A stretch of DNA of 64,000 nt from assembly GCA_963575745.1 (NCBI GenBank), contig CAUYUJ010005669.1:310913-374912 (forward strand). The letters are read 5' to 3'. Under the pieces are notes generated by a model. That model saw only the letters and a list, made by a program, of their open reading frames with translations. It was not told the DNA's origin and searched no databases. This document shows, piece after piece, positions 56,117 to 64,000 of this stretch. The stretch's first letter is position 1. Each line of letters begins with the position of its first letter. The translations under genes were made by a program, and so were the position numbers. The DNA comes from Prorocentrum cordatum. Lineage: Eukaryota > Sar > Dinophyceae > Prorocentrales > Prorocentraceae.

Positions 56117-57526
56117 ATGTCGGTCATATATATTACGGGATACCGGATATCTTCTATTTGTGGTATTCGCATTGGTGAGGCAAATAACCCAGGACCGCGC
56201 CTTTCGAGAAACCAGGCGATAGCAACTTTACGCAATTTAGGCATACTGAGGCCTGGGACCACTGCTATTGCTTCAGGACCGGCAGGCGCACCGCAACAAC
56301 AACAACAAGAAGAACAACGACATCGACCGGTATATCCATACCCGTATTCGGTGCCACATTCCGTTCCGACACCAGCATGCCGATTAATAGATTCGATTAC
56401 GGCTTCTGGGCTACGACCTACGCGAAGATCGCATCCTACTTCGGTTGGGCTTCGGGTACGGGGATCAAATTATGTAAATAATAATTTGCATAACGAAGCT
56501 GAACCGCTCTCTCCAGGTAGGGCTGAATACGACCCCCTTGTTCCTCCGCCCGCCCCTAATCCTCCGTCGACTTGCGTGCCGTCTCCCATTCCGCCCCATC
56601 ACATTCGCCTTTCTTCGCCCTCCGCCCCTCCGCCCCTCTCCCGTCAGGGATATGTCCGAGATCAGAGCCCACGTCCATTGGCGAGGATGTCTCATGAAAA
56701 TGCCGTCTCCGCACTCGAATTGCTTGCCTTGTTGCCAGCTCCTGCAGGACATTCTCGCCCCACCCAAGGAGGACCACCCACCGATCTTGACCGTGGAGAA
56801 GCAAGACCTTACGACCACGGTGCGCCTCACGCCTCCCTACTTCTCCCGCCTCTTGTGGATGGCGACGGCATTGGACAGCCCATCCCCCCAGGCCCGCGTG
56901 TTGGCATCCTGGCTGACGCGAGTGGTGTCATGCCTCATGCTAGGGATAGGGCCGAAGGGGATGCTCTTCCAGACAAGTCGACTCAAATGGGCGGCTTCCC
57001 GACTCCTCATTCTCTTAGTCCTCCGTTGCCCGCCCCTCCGATCCCTGACGATAGCGACGCTTCTCCGACGACGGCACGCGACGACAGAAGATTCGACAAC
57101 GACGAGGGAGCTCGTTGTGGGAGACCTTGGGGCGATGACGGAAGCGCCCTTCACGCTTGTTTTGCCGAGGACAACAGGTTCCAAGGTCCGCTCGCATGCG
57201 ACATTGGCGAGATGAGTGATTTAGATGACGATGAGGGTGACGATGACTCCCTACGTCCACACGTGGACGAAACTTTACCCAACATCCCCACCGACGTGCA
57301 CGGAATTCTCCCCCCTTCCCAGCACCCTCACGGACAACTCCCCCAGTACCCGCATCTGGTGCCGCAGCGTGACGCTTTAATATTCGTGAATAGAATTCTA
57401 CGGCTTCTGGACCTGGTGCCACCAGGGACAGATGATGAGCGGGTTGTTGAGGATGTATGTCGGGAGCAACAATGTTTTTTTTCTTCACCCCAGGCAGCAA
57501 CAGGTGATGACGAAGGCGGCGGGTGA
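56117..57526 (+). CDS. Retroelement 5' ORF with GEANNPGP motif
   Basis: A single ~469-codon frame from ATG 56117 (upstream TTG at 56090 is also in frame) to TGA 57524-57526. It starts MSVIYITGYRISSICGIRIG then EANNPGPRLSR (56174-56206), a motif recurrent near the N-termini of dinoflagellate retroelement proteins. A QQQQQ run and long Pro/Ser-rich disordered sequence follow, then an acidic segment (MSDLDDDEGDDDSLRP) and a helical end (LIFVNRILRLLDLVPPGTDD). No enzymatic domain is seen. Lying 5' of RT fragments on the same strand (59774-61196), it is probably ORF1 or the N-terminus of that RLE-like element. It is intact here, but the element is interrupted by copy 4. Confidence 0.6.
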   Translation: MSVIYITGYRISSICGIRIGEANNPGPRLSRNQAIATLRNLGILRPGTTAIASGPAGAPQQQQQEEQRHRPVYPYPYSVPHSVPTPACRLIDSITASGLRPTRRSHPTSVGLRVRGSNYVNNNLHNEAEPLSPGRAEYDPLVPPPAPNPPSTCVPSPIPPHHIRLSSPSAPPPLSRQGYVRDQSPRPLARMSHENAVSALELLALLPAPAGHSRPTQGGPPTDLDRGEARPYDHGAPHASLLLPPLVDGDGIGQPIPPGPRVGILADASGVMPHARDRAEGDALPDKSTQMGGFPTPHSLSPPLPAPPIPDDSDASPTTARDDRRFDNDEGARCGRPWGDDGSALHACFAEDNRFQGPLACDIGEMSDLDDDEGDDDSLRPHVDETLPNIPTDVHGILPPSQHPHGQLPQYPHLVPQRDALIFVNRILRLLDLVPPGTDDERVVEDVCREQQCFFSSPQAATGDDEGGG

Positions 57527-57590
57527 GACAGAGCAGCGACACCCGAAAAACGTCTAAGACGAAGGGCGGCAGCAGCGCGGCGGCAGCGGG

Positions 57591-57678
57591 GCGGCTAAGC
57601 AGCTAAAGAGGAGGAGGAGGAGGAGGAGGAGGAGGAGGAAAAGGAGAAGGAGGAGGAGGAGGAGGAGGAGGAGGAGGA
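57591..57678 (-). repeat. (TCC)n tail and GCTGCTTAGCC end of RLE-like copy 4
   Basis: Directly after the copy-4 stop (57679-57681), the minus strand reads (TCC)n with a TTCTCCTTTTCC interruption, then CTTTAGCTGCTTAGCC. The next bases on plus, GCAGCGGG (57583-57590), recur at 59756-59763 just beyond the 5' end of copy 4. They are a candidate 8-bp target-site duplication. Confidence 0.65.
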
Positions 57679-59705
57679 TCAGAGGACCTCCAAATCAGCC
57701 AGGCCGGGGGCCGGCTCAAGTGAGGTCGTTGGTAGGTCTCCGGGGTCATGTAGGACCATGTGTGCCACTGATCGTTGCAGGGCAATACCAAGTAACCCCC
57801 ACCAACGATGAAGTAAGCCTAATTCAGTCCCACGCCGTACCCTTGCTGGGAGAAATCGGCACCTTTCTCTAGCCAGAGCGGGAACGATTTGAATGCATTG
57901 GTTGCCCCATCGTCCATACACCTCTGATCCCAAGCACAGTAGAGCCCCAAGTCCTGAGTCCACCACTTCCCTGTATGTGTTGTTGTTTTCGTTTTCAGCC
58001 CTTTCTAGTAGCCCACCACTCTGGTTGCTTGTGCCCGTCCGAGCGGCTCCCGTCCTTTGAATTGGGGAAACCACTGTGATATCGCAAAACAGCGGTAAGC
58101 CTCGTGCCACATTCTTGCAAGGAACGATGAGGTCGAGTCGTCTCGAGTCTCCTGCGGGCACCGGAACATGCGTCGTGCTTAGGGTGCGGTCTATGTTCCG
58201 ATCAGGTATGAGCCCCCCGCCTTCTGTAAAGACCTGGCGCCAAGCTGTGACCATCCACGTATGTCGAGAATTGAGACGACCATACGTGTTATCCGACATT
58301 CGAGAATGGCCGTGCGGGTCCCCTCCCTCGAATAGTACCCCAATTCCGAGTCGTCGTCGCACAGCGCAAGATGTAGTTGCATTGTCCATGGTTAAATTGT
58401 CTGTGGTTGGACACACAGTGAGCTAAATTGCCGCATAAGGACCCATACATGATCGTAGCCGCGCTTTTCCTGCCGTAGCTGCATTCGCCCGGGCATGCGG
58501 CCCACCGCCCAATTCACGCAACACCGTCGTATATGCTTGACGTAGTACGCCTGAAGACGCATGGAATTGCCATCCGTGAGTCCATTCACCTAGAGCCAAT
58601 GGCATGGGGGGAGGCGCAGGCGGCGAATTGTCGACCGCAAGTGTGCCCCAGAGAGGTCTGTCGTTCCAGTTGGCACTGTCACAGAATCGACCAGCCTCTT
58701 CAGCGGCGAGGAGGCAATCGGCTCGAGCCCCCGGTACCAAATTTTGAGCGTTGTCCAGGTTTGTTAAGTGGAATAAGATATCTCGGCCGATCGTCGGAAA
58801 TCCAAGGATAAGGCTCCGTATTGAATCCGCCCAACTGGCCCAGTACGCAGCTGACGACAGAAGAACAGAGTCTCGTAACCCAAGACCGCCAAAACGTAAC
58901 GGCAGTCTAGCTTGTGCAACCCATGTGTTGTAGTGTACATCGTGTAGGTCCGGGTCCCGCTCGTCGGGTCCACAAATACCGAACAGTTGCCGAAACGTGT
59001 CCAATACATTCGCGTCGTGAGCAAGTGCTGCTGTTCTGGACGCGTGCGGCGGGGTTGTGCGCAGCAAGTGGTTGAGACGTGGTACCGCACAGAAAAACAA
59101 CAATAGCCAAGCGCATTGGAGGGAAGGGAGCTTAGGTAGGAATTTAAATAGCTTTTCCTTCTCCTCCATTAACGCCAGGCCAAATGCCTCTACATATGAG
59201 GTCGTTCCAAACGGAGCCCCGAGTATGCGCATCCCTTGTTCTGGTAGCGGTCGGTCGTGCACCCACGGGTTGTTGTCACTCCTCTCCGCAAGTTTTGGGG
59301 GGCAAGGGTTGACATTTTTACTCCATGCGGCCAACTTTCCGATGTTGACGTCGATGTGACACACATTACGTAGCGTACCATTTACATCGTCGAAGATGGC
59401 AGCCGCATCCGCAGGAGCGCAAATAATGTATATGTCGTCCAAATATGTAATGGTTTCCGCTCCTGCCGGCAACCTGGCCTGCACTTGTCTCAAAGCAAGG
59501 TCCGAAGCCAAACAGAACAAAGCGGGCATGAGGGCATCTCTTTGATCCCCCCCGTCCCCTTGCGTGATTGTGTGCACGACGCCCCGATTGTTTCGCCATT
59601 TGAATTGTGATGGCACGGCATACCACTGCCGTACGAATGGTACCAATTCGTGTAAAGACCCATGTGCCATCAATTGTTCGAACATACGGGCCCGACACAC
59701 ATGGT
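57679..59705 (-). pseudogene. RLE-like retroelement copy 4: RT plus endonuclease-like domain
   Basis: The minus-strand frame covers most of an RT: GAFDHVCRARMFEQLM (after motif A, whose SIDGV is degraded to SHNGW), ITQGDGGDQRDALMPALF (motif B region, 59515-59565) and ITYLDDIYIICAP (Asp-Asp 59434-59439). A ~300-residue thumb/linker follows (GFPTIGRDILFHL, GEWTHGWQFHASSG). An in-frame TAG at 58423-58425 replaces the Trp seen in copy 2 (CMGLYVATW). The frame then continues to the C-terminal domain: SRRLDLIVP (Asp ~58132-58134), LPLFCDITVVSP (Asp ~58081-58083), GSEVYGRWG (Glu ~57922-57924), HRWWGLLGIALQRSVA, end DLEVL. The D-x16-D spacing suggests a PD-(D/E)xK endonuclease as in R2-type elements; this is inference. 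The only clear breaks are the TAG, the 5' truncation and the motif A loss. Confidence 0.8.
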
Positions 59706-59773
59706 CGAATGCCCCGTGCCACCCGTTGTGCGACCTCATGCCACTAATCTGGGCTGCAGCGGGCGACGATCAA

Positions 59774-60151
59774 ATGCACCTTCTATTGAATTGGTTTGCC
59801 CGGGTGATTACGCAGCATGGGCATATTTTGATCATACCTGGTGGCAGCCTGACTGCGACGGCCATCCGAGACAGATTTGTTGCGTTGCGCGGAACGTTGA
59901 GATTGTTGGGCATTCACGACCGGCTTGGGGTACGTGATTGGTTGCAGAACGAAGGATTCGACCTGACAGGGAGAGAACTAAGAGGATACATGCCCCAAGA
60001 CATGCAACAACATATTATGGATCGTGCTATAGCATTGAACCCATTCGTGGGTGACTTTGGATCTGTATTTGTTGGGGGATGTATCGCACTCTTCAGACTT
60101 CCTGAGGCTCGGTTCTATCTTTCGCGCGCGATGCAAGATCGAATCGCCTAG
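59774..60151 (+). CDS. 125-codon ORF upstream of the RLE-like RT (host copy)
   Basis: An open frame from ATG 59774 to TAG 60149-60151: MHLLLNWFARVITQHGHILI, then PGGSLTATAIRDRF, HDRLGVRDWLQNEGFDLTGR and GYMPQDMQQHIMDRAIALN. It is non-repetitive and protein-like but matches no domain I can name. It begins right after copy 4's candidate target duplication and precedes, on the same strand, the pre-RT and RT segments of the host element. I infer it is the N-terminal part of that element's RT-bearing ORF. Confidence 0.5.
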   Translation: MHLLLNWFARVITQHGHILIIPGGSLTATAIRDRFVALRGTLRLLGIHDRLGVRDWLQNEGFDLTGRELRGYMPQDMQQHIMDRAIALNPFVGDFGSVFVGGCIALFRLPEARFYLSRAMQDRIA

Positions 60152-60289
60152 CGCACCCCCACGCATTTGCAACGACCACCTCGGATTCAAGAACAACCGT
60201 TTGTTGCAGAAGGCCTCCCAGGCCCTCCCCACGAACCACGCCGATATCGACCGCCAAGGGTGGCTCAACTCACAACGGGATTTTTTTTT

Positions 60290-61196
60290 TTTCGATCGAT
60301 CTTTCCACTGAGATGGAAATGCTCATTCGGACACTGCAGGAAGTCCCATGGTGCATCAGGGACCAATATACGCGTATATTAACGGAAATTTTGGTGGCTG
60401 TCGATATGTCTTACGGGCAAGGAAATGCGGACGGACCGTCCCCAACTACAACATGGACATTATTTTTTTGTTTTACCCGGACTTAAACTCCACTATATAA
60501 TGAGAGAGGTATTGCAGGCGAGCGCGAATTGAGGCAACGTATTGCTTAGTTTGACATTGGTAGGCGGGACAAGCTCCTCGATTCAGCCCGGACCACGGCT
60601 GTGCAACGACGGCGGACTAACGCACCAAAGCTCGATTCAGAAATCCTAAAATAAGTGAGATCAACCATGCCGCACGCATTCTACCATTGTCTGGACTGGC
60701 ACCAGGTACAGACTATTCTATGTGAGCTCCGGGATCCGACCCTGCGACCCGAGAAACCAGCTGAGCAAATTTTTACAAGGATTCGACACCTTCCAACCAA
60801 CATCCGAGATTGCACCAGAAAGAAACTTACTTGAGAACGTACTCAGGGAAACAGAGCGGGGATTATCTACAAGATTGTGGAGCGCACGGTATGAGCATTT
60901 CAAGAAAATTATTTGGACAATGACACGTCGTTTGAAGCACTCGGGAATGTGGCCGAACGCTTGGCACACGCAAATGTACCACTCGTCGTCCAAAATGCTC
61001 TACGCGTATCGTCCCCGCATAAGGTTATTATGAGCATTGATGGCGTTGGTGCGTTCGACCATGTGAGTGAGGCCCGAATGTTTGAGCAACTCATGGGCAA
61101 TTCTGCACTGCACAAGCTGATACCTTTTGTGCGCCAGTGGTGCGGCATCCAATCCAAGTTTGTGTGGAGAGACGACAGCGGGAAGACGCATGACAT
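60290..61196 (+). pseudogene. RLE-like retroelement host copy: pre-RT and RT fragment
   Basis: Frames change several times but co-linear family segments can be read: STEMEMLIRTLQEVPWCIRD and DMSYGQ...TTTWTLFFCF (~60298-60480), KISEINHAARILPLSGLAPG T (~60650-60715), RLWSARYEHFKKIIW (~60875-60920), ERLAHANVPLVVQNALRV (~60954-61008) and RT motif A, VIMSIDGVGAFDHVSEARMF (~61024-61084), with FVRQWCGIQSKFVWRDDSGK (~61126-61185). It aligns with copy 4 from GAFDHV on. It is cut at ~61196 by the right inverted repeat, so motifs B and C are absent. Confidence 0.75.
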
Positions 61197-62183
61197 ATCC
61201 CACCAGCCCTCTGGGCGTAGGTGGTCTAGAGCAGATCCTCTTCCACCCCTCCCTCTTCCCCCTTGGGGAGGGGTTTACCCCTCCCCCTACCCCCTCCCCT
61301 GGACCTGGACGGGGGGGGCCGCGGGTAGTTAGAGCGTCCAAGATGGCCCAAGACGGCTCCAAGAGCGCCTCAGAGAACCCAAGATGAGCTCCAAGATGGC
61401 TCAAGATAGCGCAAGATCGCTCACGATGGCTCCTAAGATGGTTCCAAGAAGCCCAAAGACGGCCCCAAGATAACTCCAAGTGGCCAAACAGCTCCCCAAG
61501 GAGGCCCCGAAGAGGCCAAAATCGTCCCAAAACCTAAGGAAAATCAATGATTTTTGCTTTCTCGCCTTTTCGCTTCCGATGGCTATCCGAGGCCTGGAGA
61601 TGGCTCCAAGATGGCCCAAGAGGGCCCCAAGAGAGCCCCAAAAGAGCCCCAAGACGGCCCCAAGAGCGCCCAAGAGCACTCCAAGAGCGTTCCAAGAGGG
61701 GTCCAAGAGGCGATTTTAGGGGCTTCCGAGGGGGGACGCTAATTAAACCCCCCCTCTTGTTTGATCGACTCCCTCCAAGATGGCCCCAAAAGCGCCCCGA
61801 AGGCTCCCCAGAGCGCCTCAAGAGGGTCCCAAGAGGCGCCCAAGATGCCCCAAGGCGCCCAAAAAGCCCTCCAAGAGGCCCTCAAAAGACCCCCAAGAAG
61901 CTCCTTCCCCTCCTCCTCCTCCTCCTCCGATTCTTCCTCCTTCTCCGTCCTCCTCCTCCTCCTCCTCCTCCTCCTCTTCCCCCTCCTCCTCCTCCTCCTC
62001 CGACGACGACGACGACGACGACGACGACTCCTCTTCCATCCTCCCCCTCTCGGGGTCTGTGACAGCTTCCCCCGCCCTTTGTTATTCTGCATGCTCCCCG
62101 ACTTCCCTGATCACCTCAACTTCCCTGAGCATTGTTTCTGGATGGGCTGGTGGGGATACGCGAAGCGTCAACAATTTTCTTAA
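61197..62183 (-). mobile_element. CCCACCAGCCC-ended repeat, right arm (inverted copy)
   Basis: This is the reverse complement of 55105-56088. Translated repeat frames of ~100 codons differ at only a few positions between the arms (61401-61706 versus 55580-55885), so the inner ~520 bp are about 97% identical. The outer part has diverged, with a deletion and a (TCC)n-(GAC)n insertion (61905-62030). It ends at ATCCCCACCAGCCCATCCAG and AATTGTTGACGCTTCGCG (~62130-62183). Confidence 0.75.
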
Positions 62184-62810
62184 GAATTTTAAATGCTTCG
62201 TCTTTTGATCGATCTCCGTCTGCATCTCATCCCTCTGGAGCCGTGCCTTGTGAAGGCCCTGCGACGTGCTGCGGTGCGCGATCTCGGGCGTACGCAGGGC
62301 CTTCTGTTGATTTCGAACCTCCTTGATCTTCGTGACTGTTGCCTGGCGGATCGGGTCGTCGTCGGGCTCAGGCAATTTCTCGAGAGTGGGGGGCAAGCTT
62401 TTCCCGCTTGCTCTTGTCATCATCACGTTCATCGATGAGGTTTCCCAACATCGAGCTTGCTATCTTGGTTCAGCAGCAGGTGCGCTCCACGGCGGCGGCT
62501 TGGAAGGTTTGACTTGCCCACTGGCCCCGTTCGGCAGCGCATCCTTGTTGATGTACATGCGGATTGCCTTCTCCAGTTCGGCAATCTTCTTTGTCGTGTC
62601 GTCGTTCTTGACACCCGTCTTCGGCGGCAGAGCCTCATTACCTTGAATGATGTTTTTCCCAGGCCGTTCTCCTTACCCGAAGGAATGTTTCATTCCCACA
62701 CTGGCAGCGGACTCGTGATGCCCAACGCTGGCTGAGCATTTTCCGCATCTCCATGTCGGCCGCCGCGGCCCGCGGAACAGCGCGGGGTCGGGAGGCGGGG
62801 CAGGCACCAT
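62094..62810 (-). pseudogene. LINE ORF1 remnant: RanBP2-type finger plus coiled coil
   Basis: The minus strand begins PRRPTWRCGKC (~62745-62780) and, in a shifted frame, QRWASRVRCQCGNE. Together these are W-x-C-x2-C, W-x-S-R, C-x-C of a RanBP2-type finger split by a frameshift. Then NIIQGNEALPPKTGVKNDDT TKKIAELEKAIRMYINKDAL and KPSKPPPWSAPAAEP run to a TAG (62460-62462). The same frame continues LEKLPEPDDDPIRQATVTKI and LQRDEMQTEIDQKTKHLKFL: a heptad-like charged coiled coil. This layout is the N-terminal protein of dinoflagellate LINEs. The end merges into the inverted repeat at ~62180. No EEP or RT follows. Confidence 0.65.
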
Positions 62811-62935
62811 GGCGGCGGCGCCCGCTTCGTCTGTTCTGTCTTGCCTCCAAAAGGGGGCAGGAAACGTGTCGAAGCTAAAATGATCGCTGGAACGGCGCCG
62901 TTCTGGAGACAACTGCAGCAAATTCAAAGCTGCGC

Positions 62936-63077
62936 TAGAACGGCTAAGGAGGAGGAGGAGGAGGAGGAGGAGGAGGAGGAGGAGGAGGAGGATGAGGAGG
63001 GGAGGAAGGAGGAGGAGGAGAGGAGGAGGAGGATAAGGAGGAGGAGGAGGAGGAGGAGGAGGAGGAGGAGGAGAGAC
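62936..63077. repeat. (GGA)n array with CGGCTAAG edge
   Basis: On the minus strand this is (TCC)n followed by TTAGCCGTTC, partly resembling the GCTGCTTAGCC end of RLE-like copy 4. It could be a solo tail, but the match is only 7 bases. Confidence 0.7.
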
Positions 63078-63287
63078 ACGACGGATGCCGAGGCAGTCTC
63101 GAGAAGCCCAAGTCCATCCCTGTGGCCGGTCTGGGCCGCAACAGCGCTGCCGGCAACTCTGGTGGTCACTGCCAGAGGGAGGCCGCCGCCAGGGGGTAGT
63201 GCGGCGGAGGTCGCCCAGTAGCCCTCTTCCCCTCCCATCGCCCCCTGAATGGCCCTCTTCCCGTCCTCCTCTCCCCTCCTCCTCCTC

Positions 63288-63352
63288 TCCCTCCTCCTCC
63301 TCCTCCTCCTCCTCCTCCTCCTCCTCCTCCTCCTCCTCCTCCTCCCCTCTCC
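63288..63352. repeat. (TCC)n microsatellite
   Basis: Near-pure CCT for ~60 bp, no CTTAG end. Confidence 0.85.
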
Positions 63353-64000
63353 TCTCCCTCTTTAAGACGAAGCCAGGACGAAGAAAATTTCGGGGCGAGG
63401 ATGGATCGAGAATTTTTGAAATCCGGCGCTCTGGAGGGGGCGTCGCGGCCTTCTCAGGGCGTGCCGGAACGCTCCGCAACGCTCTGGAACGGATTCATCC
63501 CCGTCCTGGCCCCATCCGACTCCCCCTTCTCCCCGTCAGGCTGCGCGCCGAGGAGGGAAGTGACAGGGTGCAGGCCTTCTCAGAGGCCAGCGGGGCTTCC
63601 CATGGCTTCGGAGGTCTAGACAGCTTCTCAGAAGGCCGAAGGCCCTCTGAGCCTTCTGAGACCCGCCCCCTCTGCCTTCCCCCTGGGCGCTACGCGGACT
63701 CCCGCCATACCCCAACCACGCGATACGAGAACGCTCTGGAGCCTGCCTCTCTCTGACGTCCTTGTCGCCGTCGTCGGCCTGTCTCCTTCCCTTCCCCTCT
63801 CCTGCTGGAAGAGACCGGACGGCCGCACTCTGTGCACGCGGCGAATTTTGGTGCACCCGCCCCGTCTTGAATGGTTAAGGCGAACGTATCCTGTCCTAAC
63901 TGGCTTGTCATGAACGGCCGTATAATCATGCGGCTCTGCCAACCATGAACGAGATTGGCTCGGTTTTCGCTTTGGCATTACCCTTTGCGTCAATCTTAAC
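63353..64000. other. No recognisable gene
   Basis: CTTCTCAG(A/G)G words with GGC recur loosely at 63450-63660. Frames are under 110 codons except one running out of the (TCC)n tract. Nothing is assigned. Confidence 0.4.

Overview
This window looks like nuclear DNA of a dinoflagellate. The strongest sign is a 21-nt relict of the dinoflagellate spliced leader at 26002-26022, with one mismatch. Other signs agree with it: very low gene density, heavy microsatellite load, GC-rich palindromic repeats, and decayed LINE-type retrotransposons with RanBP2-type zinc fingers and exonuclease-endonuclease-phosphatase (EEP), reverse transcriptase (RT) and RNase H domains. I find no host protein-coding gene, tRNA or rRNA that I can support. 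The genus cannot be fixed from the sequence.

Layout. 0-8.3 kb is nested tandem DNA: a composite unit (14-bp GTGCAAT array, then a (GAC)n array, then two ~200-bp palindromic repeats) occurs twice. A 90-bp minisatellite follows, then the front of a third composite unit. 8.3-25.9 kb is mostly unrecognised sequence. It carries microsatellites, one LINE C-terminal remnant (14.2-14.9 kb), 10-bp-periodic 'CCAAGAGGCC' blocks, fold-back (MITE-like) elements and CGATGC palindrome clusters. 26.0-30.2 kb is a decayed EEP-RT LINE (LINE-A) headed by the spliced-leader relict. 30.2-37.0 kb is more repeat blocks. 37.3-42.2 kb is a second, different LINE (LINE-B) with zinc finger, coiled coil, EEP, RT and RNase H, broken by frameshifts and an RT deletion. 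43-48.5 kb holds a fold-back element, an 11-bp satellite and a five-copy repeat.

48.5-62.2 kb is the most coherent region. It holds at least five pieces of one non-LTR retroelement family (called RLE-like family here). The family has an RT with a YLDD box and a C-terminal RRLD...CDIT endonuclease-like domain. In every copy that keeps its 3' end, the stop codon is followed by a (TCC)n tract rather than poly(A), and several tracts end in GCTGCTTAG. One 5'-truncated copy (minus strand, 57.6-59.7 kb) appears to sit inside a plus-strand copy (56.1-61.2 kb). This nest is flanked by two ~1-kb, nearly identical, oppositely oriented repeats (55.1-56.1 and 61.2-62.2 kb) with CCCACCAGCCC termini. The right-hand repeat also abuts a LINE ORF1 remnant on the minus strand (62.1-62.8 kb).

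Functionally the window reads as a retrotransposition graveyard. Almost every recognisable coding segment is a retroelement carrying stops or frameshifts, and the long open frames elsewhere mostly come from tandem repeats with periods divisible by three.
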